Notes under the pieces: model-generated
Told to the model about the DNA's origin: nothing
The model's database searches: none
The model's input: the letters and a program-made list of their open reading frames with translations, nothing else
From: Pararge aegeria
Taxonomy: Eukaryota; Arthropoda; Insecta; Lepidoptera; Nymphalidae
Direction: 5' to 3'
Length of the DNA stretch: 64,000 nt
NCBI RefSeq assembly: GCF_905163445.1
Contig: NC_053193.1
Span: 8,742,001 to 8,806,000 of the forward strand
In this document: positions 22,916 through 32,724 of the stretch, piece after piece
Layout of the letters: every line of letters starts with the position of its first letter
How positions within the stretch are numbered: position 1 is the first letter of the stretch
Position numbers and translations under genes: made by a program

Positions 22916-23340
22916 ACCATGAATGAATGAATGAATGAATACACTTTTATTGTACACCAAAGAAAAAAAAGTAGTTACAAAGATATAAATACATATAAAG
23001 AGAGTACAATTTGGTGGCCTTATCGCTACATAGGACAGCGAAGGAAAAAACATAGAAAAAAGGTAAGTGGTGCAATAAATAAGATTTAAAATTATACAAA
23101 TATATAAACAAAATATATATATATATAAATATAACTATTATATATATATATATAAATATTTTACATATAAATACAAATAAAATATAAAACATAAATACCT
23201 ATATAAATATGCTACATAATTGATACTGTAGTAGGCGACAAAATGTCTGTTTGTGCACAGGTTCGGAAAGCAGATTCTAACAATAAGAGCCGGAAAGAAA
23301 CTCTTGCTCTTTTCCAAATATATAAGGTACATATTTATCT
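22916..23340 (-). mobile_element. LINE 3' end with (ATTC)n tail
   Basis: The tail is at 22919-22940 (GAATGAATGAATGAATGAAT), followed by TTTTATTGTACACCAAAG, GTACAATTTGGTGGCCTTAT, an AT-dinucleotide-rich stretch (23112-23155), and on the left-hand coding side AAAGCAGATTCTAACAATAA. It is longer than the other RTE-type tails here. Overlapping minus frames of 76-81 codons are low-complexity. Confidence 0.65.
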
Positions 23341-23508
23341 TCTGACTTAAGGATCTATATCGGTGGTATAACATGAGTTTAACAGCATTGCCCCGATGGT
23401 GGCTTCGTTACCCGTATGCAGTTCTGGGAAAAGCGATTGCTTTCCGGATTTCAGAAATTATTAAATTTTTCCATATTATAGCCGCGGATCGATCCAAAGA
23501 AGTAATAC

Positions 23509-23571
23509 CAGTGGCGTGCGCTTTTGACCAGGGACAAAATCAAACGCAGCCGAGTCCCGGGCAACAGCTAG
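23509..23571 (+). mobile_element. Junction of a hAT-type MITE end and a Helitron 3' end
   Basis: CAGTGGCGTGCGCTTTTGAC then CAGGG matches the left end of the MITE at 38531. It runs into CAAACGCAGCCGAGTCCCGG, GCAACAGCTAG, a Helitron 3' terminus (CTAG at 23568-23571 followed by T). Both are fragments. Confidence 0.5.
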
Positions 23572-23572
23572 T

Positions 23573-23820
23573 AATAAATAAATATACTACGACATAAAAG
23601 TACACATCGCCATATAGCCCCAAAGTAAGCGCAGCTTGTGTTATGGGTATTAAGATGACTGATGATATTTTTATTAATGTGATAAATGCTTATAATATAT
23701 AAATAAACACCCAGACACTGAAAAATATTCATTTGAATACACAAACATTTTCCAGTTGTGGGAATCGAACCCACGGCTTTGGACTCAGGGTCGCTGCCCA
23801 CTGCGAACAATCGGCCGTCG
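23573..23820 (-). repeat. SINE family S1, left arm of an inverted pair
   Basis: Complement of the S1 3' end near 23581-23640 (TATACTACGACA, CCCCAAAGTAAGCGCAGCTT) through the head complement GGGAATCGAACCCACGGC and GCCCACTGCGAACAATCGGC. It is head to head with the next SINE, only about 26 bp apart. Confidence 0.85.
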
Positions 23821-23846
23821 ATATTATCAGATATATGTATTGTTGA

Positions 23847-24111
23847 CGGCCGGGTGGCGCAGTGGGCAGCAACCCTGCTTTCTGAGTCCAAGGTCGTGGG
23901 TTCGATTCTCACAACTGGAAAATGTTTTTGTGACGAACATGAATGTTTTTTCAGTGTGGGTGTTTATCTGTATATTATAAGTATTTATGTGTATTATATT
24001 CATAAAAAAATATTCATCAGCTATCTTAGTACCCATAACACAAGCTACGCTTACTTTGGGGCTAGATGGCGATGTGTGTATTGTCGTAGTATATTTATCT
24101 ATTTATCCATT
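23847..24111 (+). repeat. SINE family S1 with 9-bp target duplication
   Basis: Head CGGCCGGGTGGCGCAGTGGG with B box GGGTTCGATTCTC, body and 3' end as in 12564-12815. TATTGTTGA flanks it at 23838-23846 and 24112-24120. Overlapping 74-, 120- and 69-codon frames are products of the inverted SINE pair. Confidence 0.85.
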
Positions 24112-24352
24112 TATTGTTGAATGTTGATTTCCTAATGACTCTATAACATAGTAGTATGCATATTAAATATGTATAAGTGTAGACAAAGCGGGATGGAGCG
24201 TGTAGGTACACAAATCAGGTCGAACGATCGTATTCATGTGACAGGGTCTACTAATTTCCATCCGCAATGGCCATTGTGTGTTGTTAAGCCTATTACGTAG
24301 ACATGAGCTTGTGTCTTATTAAAGGGTATGAACCACTTCCGAATAGACATAA

Positions 24353-24510
24353 TCTATAGGTATAAAAGGCAAAGGTGACTGACTGACTGACTGACTGATT
24401 GACTGACTGACTGGTCTATCAAAGTACAGCTCTAACCACTTGACGGATCGGGCTGAAATTTTGCACACAGATAGTTATTACAACGTAGGCATCCGCTTGC
24501 AGGACATGCT
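24353..24510 (+). mobile_element. Helitron-like 5' end with (GACT)n
   Basis: After A the sequence starts TCTATAGGTATAAAAGGCAA, then GACT repeats (24379-24410), then TGACGGATCGGGCTGAAATT and CGTAGGCATCCGCTTG. This is a common Lepidoptera Helitron-type 5' region. No 3' end was found. Confidence 0.5.
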
Positions 24511-25250
24511 CCTTGCATGTGAAGTGTTGCTTTGTTTATATGCGATGTTTTTCCAGTTACCATCAAGTGAGTTATCTGCTTGGTCTGTCAATTATAACTA
24601 TAAAAAAATGCTAATAACAATATAGCATGCTTATTAAAGATACAATTTTCAGCGGCCTATTAATTATGCCATTGCGAATTAGATTAGCTAACAAAGTTAA
24701 GTATAACATTTATAAAACTATTACGCTTACATTCTTATATAATTGTGTTATTATTATGTGTAGAGTAAAGTAAAGCTCATTTTCATTCGTTCATTCATAC
24801 ATTCAGTTTTCTACACATAAGTAGCCTACTTACTTGCTTCCCGAAATGTGATTTATTTTCTGTGCGAAGTACGACTAAAGCTTTTAACAATCGAAATGAG
24901 TAGGTATCTTGATTCGGAAAACAAACCAACAGTCTCCAATCAGCTCGGTAAACAAAATTGATTACGGCATACAGCAAACGAAGGGAATTTGGCAATAGTA
25001 ACCTATAAAACAGCTGTTTGTCAGAACTTTTTTCCCGAATCTTGTCTGAATCTTTATGTTATCACCTTAACGGCTAGTATGGGCAGGATCCATTTTTCTC
25101 CACGGGGAAACCATTTTTCTCCACAGTTTTATCTGGCAAGTAGTTTAGGTATAGGATTTTAAATGAAACGGAAAATCAAAGTATAATTAAATTTATTGTA
25201 AATACATTTTATTTCGATTATGGACCGGTGAAACACATTTGCCCGCTTCA
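24511..25250. other. Unannotated; 5' flank of the LINE
   Basis: Contains CCATTTTTCTCCAC twice at 25090-25123. No gene is supported. Confidence 0.4.
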
Positions 25251-25458
25251 AAATTGTACGCTACTGCACATAGAATAAAAGTGAGTGTTTAATGGTAGTT
25301 TATTAATTAATAAGAGCTATTATTTTCTGAAGCCGCTCCCTCAAAACTCAGCCTTAAGTCCATAGTAATAAGATCAGTGTTTTCGCATATAAGACTACGA
25401 ACCTGCGATTCGCATATAGCAATTGCAATACTTGTGTGAATTGCTTCGCTTTTTCCTT

Positions 25459-26373
25459 ATGCCTCCAAAGAAAACTCCCATACTGCTACAGGTTGACTCA
25501 GACTCGAATCAAAGCTCCAATGCAATGACAGACACCGATACCCAAGAGAGTGCCACTATTGCTACATCAAAACTAAGGATACGTAAACGACAGCATGACG
25601 ATGATTTGAGTCTGTTTATGGCAGACATGAAAAAGATGTTGCAGGACTTTAAAAGTCAACAAGAGGAAAATTTCAAAGCTTTCCAAAACAGTTTATTTGT
25701 AACTATTAATGACATCAAGAAGCAAAACGGGGAAATTAGGTCTTCACTAGAATTTTTATCTAAGCAATATGACGACATAAAGCTTAAAATCGAAAAAATT
25801 GAAAAGGATAAGAAAAGTTATAATTTGTGTATAGAGAAGTTAGAGGAAAAAATTGAATTAATAGAGAAAAGATTTAAGTCATCTAACCTAGAAATAAGAA
25901 ACATTCCTACTAAAAAATCAGAAAGCAAGCTGGAACTTTTGGAATTAGTCATAAAATTAAGTCAGGTATTAAAGGTTCCACTGGAACGAAGCGAGGTCCG
26001 CGATGTTTATAGAATCAATGCCAAGCCCGAAGACAATAAGCCAATAAGCATTGAATTCTCCTCAGTCATATTGAAAGAGAACCTCTTACAAGCCTTCAAA
26101 AATTATAATAGGGAACACCGAGGGTCTGATCGGTTAAGCACTAAAACTCTTCGTCTTGATATACCTTCTCAGCCCATATTTATCTCAGAAGCTCTTACGT
26201 ATAAATGCAAGAAGCTGTTCTTTCAAGCTCGGGAATTTTCCAAAGCCAATGGCTATGCTTTTTGCTGGACAACACATGGAAAAGTCTATCTACGTAAGAA
26301 AGAAGGGGCCCCTTTTATTCACATCAAGAATGAACATACCCTTATTAATCTAGTTACCGACGCTAAGAAATGA
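25459..26373 (+). CDS. LINE ORF1 protein, coiled coil plus FP25K-like C-terminal region
   Basis: Predicted 304 residues from MPPKKTPILL; an in-frame upstream ATG at 25423 adds 12 residues, but I prefer the second because MPPKK is a plausible basic N terminus. About residues 45-155 are rich in E, K and heptad hydrophobics (KKMLQDFKSQQEENFKAF, IEKLEEKIELIEKRF), a coiled coil. The C-terminal third includes NLEIRNIPTK, EVRDVYRIN and KVYLRKKEGAPFIHIKNE. This last block resembles the C-terminal domain of baculovirus FP25K, a similarity known for insect LINE ORF1 proteins. No CCHC knuckle or PHD finger is visible. By family, the expected role is RNA binding and multimerisation in the retrotransposition particle. 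Confidence 0.85.
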   Translation: MPPKKTPILLQVDSDSNQSSNAMTDTDTQESATIATSKLRIRKRQHDDDLSLFMADMKKMLQDFKSQQEENFKAFQNSLFVTINDIKKQNGEIRSSLEFLSKQYDDIKLKIEKIEKDKKSYNLCIEKLEEKIELIEKRFKSSNLEIRNIPTKKSESKLELLELVIKLSQVLKVPLERSEVRDVYRINAKPEDNKPISIEFSSVILKENLLQAFKNYNREHRGSDRLSTKTLRLDIPSQPIFISEALTYKCKKLFFQAREFSKANGYAFCWTTHGKVYLRKKEGAPFIHIKNEHTLINLVTDAKK

Positions 26374-26665
26374 CTAGTTATATGTGTACTTATATTTTGT
26401 AAAACTTTTTATTTAAATTTTTTAAGCATGCTGTTTTTTACAATAATTTTACTTTATATTAACAACCGATATAATTCATACTTGCACCTTATACACGTAT
26501 TTTATACGACACACATCACACAATTTAAATTTACTCGAGTTTACACAATTTCATTTAAAATATTATTAAAAGATATTAATTTACTTTCTAAAATATTTAT
26601 AAGCATTGGAGATATTCTGATTGTACCTTTCTGTAGATCACTAATATTACCTTTTAAATTCAATA
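26374..26665 (+). other. Spacer between ORF1 and ORF2
   Basis: AT-rich 292-bp gap. ORF2 must be reached by reinitiation or a similar route rather than frameshift or overlap. The 81-codon frame here has no motif. Confidence 0.5.
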
Positions 26666-29623
26666 ATGGATGATGAGCTCTTAATAGCAAATGATATTGA
26701 ATCTTTAGAGGTTTCTAATTCTTATAACTGCAGCCCTGAAGAATGTTTACACCATGAAGGCTTTATGTTAAAATCTACTAAGATATTACATATCAATATA
26801 CGTAGTCTTAACTGTAATTTCTCAGAATTTCAAATTTTATTGAATAGGATGGCCTTTGAATGTGACATTTTGATCTTAACAGAATGCTGGCTTTCCAAGT
26901 TACCTTTAATTCCATCAATAACGGGGTATATATCTTACATGTCCAAATTTAATAATCAGAATGATGGTGTCGTGATATTTACTCGCAATAATCTTAATTT
27001 AATTGTAAATGAGCCCTATTTTATGGATGCCAATTGCCTTGTTATTAAACAGTCAAGTAACACTGCAATAGTGGCTATTTATCGTTCCCCATCATTTTCC
27101 GTTATTGATAATTTTGTAAAAAGTCTAAACGATATTCTAACAGATTTAAAAGCCTATAAAACAATAGTCTTAATTGGTGATATAAATATAAATATATCTC
27201 CAGGCAACAAAGACCCACATTCTGATATCTATTTGGATATAATTACTTCTCATGGATTATACCCAGCCCATTTTCTGTCAACCAGGGAGAACAGTTGTCT
27301 GGATCATGTTTTACTTAGGACTAAAAGCGAAGCATCTGTATTTGTGATTAGTTCTTACATAACTGACCATGCCCCGATTCTGCTATGCTTAGGAAATAGA
27401 AAATCGATGATTAAACGATCAGTTAGTAAGCGCACACACATCGATATACCATCCATTACGAATGAACTAAACAATTTTGATTTTTCGCATATTTTTTCAT
27501 TGGTGAATGCCAATGAGGTAGCGGAGTTATTGGTTAATACCATTTCCACCCTAGTTAAGAAGTATACAACAGTTAAAAGAGTTTCAAGCAGTAAAAGGCT
27601 CATCAAGCCATGGATCACTCCTGGCCTTCTCAGGTGTATTCGAAATCGGGATAGCCTACATAAAAGAGCTAAAACCTCTCTGGAAAACCCTAAAATACAA
27701 ATCACATATAAGAGGTACAGAAACTTTTGTAATAATCTGCTAAGAAAAATTAAAATTAGTTATGAAAAAACTGAACTCGAGAAAGCCGCGAATGATTCAA
27801 GATCGACTTGGAATATTATTAAGAAAATTGCGAATTTGAATCAAAACCCCCAATGTGCTACTGACCTGCTTAACTTAACACAAGACCCCATTAAATCGGT
27901 TAATGAAGTAAACTCGTTTTTTTCTGCTGTAGGTGCCAATCTGGCTGAAAATATTGATAAATCTAGTGTTACTCTGGAAAACTCTTTGATTTCTTATCTT
28001 CCTTCCCCAAATAAGCTCCGTGTTTTAAGCTCAATGGTTCTTCTGGATGTTGATGAAAAAGAGGTAGACACTATCATTGTTGCCTTGCGATCGAACTGTG
28101 CTGTAGGCTGGGATGATATTCCTGCATCCGTAATTAAAGCTGCTCGAAACGTTCTAGTAAAGCCATTTACTTTCTTATGTAACCTTTGTTTGAGGACCGG
28201 TGTTTTTCCCACAGTATTTAAAAAAGCTCTTGTTAAACCAATCCACAAAAGTGGTGATAAAAAAAACGTCACCAATTATCGACCAATTTCTATCCTTCCA
28301 ACGTTCTCAAAAATTATAGAAAAGATCTTAAATATTAGGCTAAATAACTATCTTGAAAATAATCAAATTATCCATAATCATCAGTCAGGCTTTAGAAAGG
28401 GAGTATCCACTGAGGATGCAATACTTAAGCTAACTGAACCTATAGTCAGAGCACTTGATTCCAAGAGAAAGGTTCTTGGTATTTTTTTGGACTTATGCAA
28501 AGCTTTTGATAGCGTGTCAATCCCTCATCTGCTAAGTAAAATGGAGCATTTGGGAATTCGTGGTCCAGCTCTTGCCATCTTTCAAAGCTATTTGATGGGG
28601 CGCACTCAGTGTGTTAAAATTGATAACTTTACTAGCAAAGATAATCACATTACTTTTGGTGTTCCACAGGGTAGTATTCTTGGTCCAACACTATTCCTCA
28701 TTTATATAAATGAACTTTGCCACATTAATATGAATAACTGTAAAGTACTGTCTTACGCTGATGACACTGTCTTGCTTGTTGAGGGCAGTGACTGGGATTC
28801 TGTGAGGAATACTGCCCAGGCCCTTCTAGCAGTTGTTTCCAAATGGTTTGCTACAAATCTCTTAACTCTGAACATTCTGAAAACCCAATATGTTCCCTTC
28901 ACACTTCGCTTAAACTCTCAGCCCAGGCAGGATTTTGTAATAAAAGCCCATAGCTGCGGATCCATTGACTCCAATGCATGTGATTGTTTACCAATAGCTC
29001 GCACAAATAGTGCCAAATATTTGGGAGTTGTAATTGATTGTACACTGAGTTGGCACCGACAAATCGACGCTACTTTATCTAGAACTCGAAAGTTAAATTT
29101 TATATTTAAACAACTGAGACGTGTATTAGACTTTCATACTCTTAAAACGGTGTACTATGCTTTGGTACAACCTATTTTTTCCTACTGTATAATGACTTGG
29201 GGTGGAGTAGGTTCTTCCATTATACTACGACTGGAACGTGCGCAAAGGTCAATTCTGAAAATTATGTCAGGAAAACCATATTGGTTTAGCACGGAACTAT
29301 TGTACAGGGATAGTTTGGTACTGACAGTAAGGCAAATTTTTATTCTAAAGATAATTTTACGGAAGCATAAATCATTACCATTCAAAATTCCTAATGCTGA
29401 AGAGACACGAAGGAAGAAAAAAGTCTGCTCATTTGAATCATATAGAACAACTCTTGCTGGTAATCAGTACTATATTCTTGGGTCTAAGTTATACAATAAA
29501 ATAAACAATGCACTCAATATTTATCCACTAAAATTAAGTGTATGTAAAAAAACGGTTAAAGATTACCTTCTTAAAATGTCGTATGTCCAAACTGAGGAAC
29601 TTCTTAAAACAATTTATCTATAA
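26666..29623 (+). CDS. LINE ORF2: endonuclease and reverse transcriptase
   Basis: 985 residues, uninterrupted. The N-terminal APE-type endonuclease (about 38-245) shows LHINIRSL (41-48), LTECW (71-75, catalytic Glu), VAIYRSP (136-142), LIGDINI (169-175), SCLDHVLL (210-217) and TDHAPIL (233-239). A linker leads to the reverse transcriptase (about 510-800): LVKPIHKSGDKKNVTNYRPI, HQSGFRKG, FLDLCKAFDSV (catalytic Asp 609), FGVPQGSILGP (664-674) and SYADDTVLL (YADD 697-700). The C-terminal region includes KYLGVVID and a long basic tail; I see no RNase H motif. It nicks target DNA and copies the element RNA from the nick in the nucleus. All expected catalytic residues are present, so the enzyme could be functional. 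Antisense frames across it are shadows. Confidence 0.96.
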   Translation: MDDELLIANDIESLEVSNSYNCSPEECLHHEGFMLKSTKILHINIRSLNCNFSEFQILLNRMAFECDILILTECWLSKLPLIPSITGYISYMSKFNNQNDGVVIFTRNNLNLIVNEPYFMDANCLVIKQSSNTAIVAIYRSPSFSVIDNFVKSLNDILTDLKAYKTIVLIGDININISPGNKDPHSDIYLDIITSHGLYPAHFLSTRENSCLDHVLLRTKSEASVFVISSYITDHAPILLCLGNRKSMIKRSVSKRTHIDIPSITNELNNFDFSHIFSLVNANEVAELLVNTISTLVKKYTTVKRVSSSKRLIKPWITPGLLRCIRNRDSLHKRAKTSLENPKIQITYKRYRNFCNNLLRKIKISYEKTELEKAANDSRSTWNIIKKIANLNQNPQCATDLLNLTQDPIKSVNEVNSFFSAVGANLAENIDKSSVTLENSLISYLPSPNKLRVLSSMVLLDVDEKEVDTIIVALRSNCAVGWDDIPASVIKAARNVLVKPFTFLCNLCLRTGVFPTVFKKALVKPIHKSGDKKNVTNYRPISILPTFSKIIEKILNIRLNNYLENNQIIHNHQSGFRKGVSTEDAILKLTEPIVRALDSKRKVLGIFLDLCKAFDSVSIPHLLSKMEHLGIRGPALAIFQSYLMGRTQCVKIDNFTSKDNHITFGVPQGSILGPTLFLIYINELCHINMNNCKVLSYADDTVLLVEGSDWDSVRNTAQALLAVVSKWFATNLLTLNILKTQYVPFTLRLNSQPRQDFVIKAHSCGSIDSNACDCLPIARTNSAKYLGVVIDCTLSWHRQIDATLSRTRKLNFIFKQLRRVLDFHTLKTVYYALVQPIFSYCIMTWGGVGSSIILRLERAQRSILKIMSGKPYWFSTELLYRDSLVLTVRQIFILKIILRKHKSLPFKIPNAEETRRKKKVCSFESYRTTLAGNQYYILGSKLYNKINNALNIYPLKLSVCKKTVKDYLLKMSYVQTEELLKTIYL

Positions 29624-29643
29624 GGTTTCGCACATAATCACTC

Positions 29644-29870
29644 ACTTTTTGCATACTTTTACTACACAACCTTCATGCATACATATACAAAACACCACTA
29701 TACACATACTTGCATGTTATAATTATAAGTTTTACCTTTAATGTCAAACATGCACACCTACCATACTACACACATTACTTTGCATACCTTCACTACACAT
29801 ATCTACATATACACAGCACCACTATGAACATACCTGCATGCCATAATTATAAATTTTATTTTAAATGTCC
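29644..29870 (+). repeat. Duplicated segment in the LINE 3' UTR
   Basis: Two diverged copies, about 29647-29745 and 29778-29870, share TTTGCATAC, CTACACA, ACACCACTAT or GCACCACTATGAACATAC, TGCATG and ATAATTATAA in the same order, with a period of about 130 bp. Confidence 0.7.
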
Positions 29871-29932
29871 TTTGTTAAAATTTCTCACTATTTGCTCTTT
29901 GTGTAATTTTTCCTGTATAATTGAGGAAGGCT

Positions 29933-29968
29933 GACTACTGAAACACAGTTTATACTAGTTCAGTAGTC
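29933..29968 (+). other. 3' UTR hairpin of the LINE
   Basis: GACTACTGAA (29933-29942) pairs with TTCAGTAGTC (29959-29968). It is about 160 bp from the tail. In several LINEs a 3' stem-loop is recognised by the cognate reverse transcriptase; that role here is inferred. Confidence 0.5.
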
Positions 29969-30130
29969 AATGAACAATTGGATTGTTTTTACAATTGCAC
30001 ATAGGTATTTTGCGATGTAAATGTACCTACCTAATAACCATAACATATAAATATTATACATCTAATTTGTTTGTGAAGTTTTTACAATTTTGTATTTTAT
30101 AGTTGCTATGTGTATGTACAATATGTAATG

Positions 30131-30205
30131 AAATAAATAAATAAATAAATAAATAAATAAATTGTACAAACTAGCTAAGGTAAAAAAAAAAAAAAAAAAA
30201 AAAAA
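30131..30205 (+). repeat. (AAAT)n tail and separate poly(A)
   Basis: Seven AAAT units end the LINE. After about 22 bp (including the candidate target duplication) comes an A-run of roughly 25, whose origin is unclear. Confidence 0.8.
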
Positions 30206-30528
30206 TTTTTGTTGAGTTAAAAATCACAGTTTTGTGTCAATGAGCATAGCAGGTATTTCATATAGTGCCTAAAACCTAAAATAAACCACGTGGACTTGCG
30301 ATAACTGACTTTATGCCCCGGGAACGTTACCCTGGAGGTTTACCGGGATAATGAGTATCCTTCGTCCATCTCAAGGATGGCAGGATATGTGCCAATTTCA
30401 TCAAGACCCAAACATAGGTAATAAATATATAAATAGATAAAAAGAAATATATGAACATTTATAATAATAATGTCAAAGAGTATCTGTATACATTGTCATA
30501 TTTGACAATTAGGAACAGTAGTATTTTG

Positions 30529-30613
30529 AATAATTAGGTACCTAATTATTTAGTAGTAAATTAGTTTATTGCAGGTAAATAGTATACTATTTACCTGCGA
30601 TAAACTAATTTAC
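30529..30613. repeat. Two consecutive palindromes (22 bp and 58 bp)
   Basis: 30529-30550 is a perfect 22-bp palindrome centred on GGTACC. Five bases on, 30556-30613 is a 58-bp palindrome with no spacer: two 29-bp arms meeting at AGTA/TACT with one mismatched pair. The arm begins GTAAATTAGTTTATTGCAGG. Confidence 0.92.
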
Positions 30614-30803
30614 CGCAGGAATACGCGCAGATATCCTGTCTTTAGGAAGTTCAAACAATGGATTCCTACTCTTGGTGTACCTACGAATTGAATTAGAGAG
30701 ACTGCGCGCAAACGCTCTAATTTTACTAATCGGATTATAACTATTATGGTCGTCATCCTATACGATGCGCTCGGTTGATTCATTAAATTGATATAAATTT
30801 GCT

Positions 30804-31260
30804 GAAACAAATACTCTTATATTATATAGAGTAACGAATGCATCCAACACCCCGACACGACTTGTCGCAACGACACGTTGTACGTCTCACGTGGGTATCG
30901 TGCATTTTGCAACAATAACGGACACTAGCTGTCCGATTCAGCAACTTTTCCAACAGTTGCTAAAGGGTGACTACCTGTTATCCCAGTACTAAATATGCGA
31001 TATGTTGACAACCGTCGCTATAAAATTATACGTTACGAGTTGTATAAATTGATAGAATGAAACAAGTACTCTTATATTATATAGAGTAACAAATGCATCC
31101 AACACCCCGACACGACTTGTCGCAACGACACGTTGTACGTCCCACGACAGATCTTCATATTGCACAACAACCGGGGGTTTGCTTAGGGGTTGCTGTTATC
31201 ACATTACAAAATAAGCGATTTGTTGACAACCGTCGCTATCAAATTATACGTTACGAGTTG
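30804..31260. repeat. Diverged tandem duplication, period about 220-255 bp
   Basis: 30804-30891 and 31059-31146 are nearly identical 88-bp blocks (containing ATGCATCCAACACCCCGACA). 30991-31042 and 31208-31260 are a second shared block (GTTGACAACCGTCGCTAT, ACGTTACGAGTTG). The middle of each unit differs in length and sequence. A 62-codon frame in the second unit is not a gene. Confidence 0.85.
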
Positions 31261-31280
31261 GCAACTTGTTTTAAAAGTTG

Positions 31281-31870
31281 AATCGGGTAGCGGGAAACTT
31301 ACCTCTTGTAGCTCGGATTTTTTTTTTTGTTTCTCCTTCCACGTAACCATAAATCGACTCAATCGCTAACTAAAATATATAGTTTAAAACTGAAATATAT
31401 AGTTTGCCAACACATAAATATTTCCAAACTAGCTACTGCAAATACTACTATTTGTTGCTCTAATTGCTACATGATAGGTACATTTTGATTGTGAATCGCA
31501 ATTACTTGGAAAATAAATGAATGTAATTTTATTGTACCGTACCTTGATCGTAACATACAGCTTTTCATGAGGTTTAGGTATAGTGCTGCACTGAGCTAGT
31601 AGATACGATTATGTGAAAAAGTAGTTTTGATAGTTTGAAACGTATCGTATCATTTATCAAATATCAAGCTAATTCGAATTATGGTTGCGGTACACCGATG
31701 CTATGCGATTTGAATGGTTAACTGGACAATGAGTGAAGAGATTTGGTAACTTAAGTAGGTAGGTATGCTTTAATCAATTTCAATATTAAATTATACGATC
31801 ACTAAGATAACTGTTGAATATTTTTATGATTAATGGTGACATTAATTTTTTTTATTAAAAAAAAAAAACA
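31281..31870. other. Unannotated
   Basis: AT-rich with homopolymer runs. No gene or repeat recognised. Confidence 0.4.
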
Positions 31871-32135
31871 ACTGCATAGCCCAGTAGGTACGAGCTCGAC
31901 TTCACTATCGGAGCGTCGAAATCGAATCCCAGCACGTACCCCTAACTTTTCTAAGTTATGTGTGTTCTAATTCATCAAAATATCACTTGCTTCAACGGTG
32001 AAGGTAAACATCTTGAGGAAACCAGCATGCCTGAGAGTTTTCCATAATTTTCTTCAATGCGGAAAACCAATCCAGACTGGGCCAGTGTGGTGGACTACGG
32101 CTTTAACCCTTTCTCATCCTGGTAATGGATATACA
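31871..32135 (+). repeat. SINE family S2
   Basis: Head GCATAGCCCAGTAGGTACGA, with a B-box-like region near ATCGAATCCCAGCACG, then CTTTTCTAAGTTATGTGTG, CTTGCTTCAACGGTGAAGG, ACCAGCATGCCTGAGAGTTT and GGGCCAGTGTGGTGGACTAC. The tail is degraded. Confidence 0.8.
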
Positions 32136-32724
32136 TAATGAACCATCAAGGAACTCACACTTCAATTGCATTTAGAAATCTGTATATATATATATATTAT
32201 ATCTGTTTTCGCAAGTCAACACTGGAGTGCGTTAACCCGTGTGGTTTATATTTGCTTAGTTGAAAACACACTACAGTGTTAGCTACCAAAGAGTCCCTGA
32301 GGCGCCATAGCACGAGGAAACTTCCATAACCCAGTTGATATTCATACTAATGTAATTCTGCGAAATTTTACACATTTACGAATAAATTATATTTAAATTT
32401 GTGCTGGTCTAAGAGTTTTTCGCTACAAAGAGGTTGTAGGTAAATAACATTAGAAATTATAATTCTTTATTTTTTCTTTTTTTTGGTATAAGAATAACTG
32501 GATTTTGAAAAATTTGTACCCTACTTATTTTCTATTATTTTATTTTAGAGTTTGTTTTATTAAGGAATAAAAAATGTGAACGACCTGCACGGGTCTCCCT
32601 CTAATAGATTGACAGTAGGTACACCACGTAGGTTGGCGAGTTTCCGGGACCAATTCGATCTGTAAGGACCGTTCTTGATTTTTATTGCTCCGAGCTAAAA
32701 TACATAAATGAGGTATGGGTTATA
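32136..32724. other. Unannotated
   Basis: Includes a TA-dinucleotide run near 32183. Nothing else recognised. Confidence 0.4.

Larger units (their letters stand above)
25260..30158 (+). mobile_element. Apparently complete two-ORF non-LTR retrotransposon (CR1/Jockey group)
   Basis: The element holds a 5' leader, ORF1 (25459-26373), a 292-bp spacer, ORF2 (26666-29623), a 3' UTR of about 500 bp and an (AAAT)n tail at 30131-30158. Both ORFs are open, which suggests recent insertion. The 9-base sequence AAATTGTAC occurs at 25251-25259 and 30159-30167, so I take it as a candidate target duplication and place the 5' end at 25260. Part of it overlaps the A-rich tail, so the boundary is tentative; a start near 25372 (CAGTGTTTTCGC) is the alternative. 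Clade placement among CR1, Daphne and Jockey needs a tree. A second A-run (30183-30205) lies just outside. Confidence 0.85.

Noticed and set aside
24379..24412. CRISPR-like array at the GACT repeats
   Set aside because: Plain tetranucleotide repeat within a Helitron-like 5' region, with no spacers.
27355..29385. Minus-strand frames of 67-116 codons inside ORF2
   Set aside because: Shadows of the intact plus-strand ORF2.
30183..30205. Poly(A) run as the true tail of the LINE
   Set aside because: It lies beyond the (AAAT)n tail and the candidate target duplication; I keep it as an alternative only.
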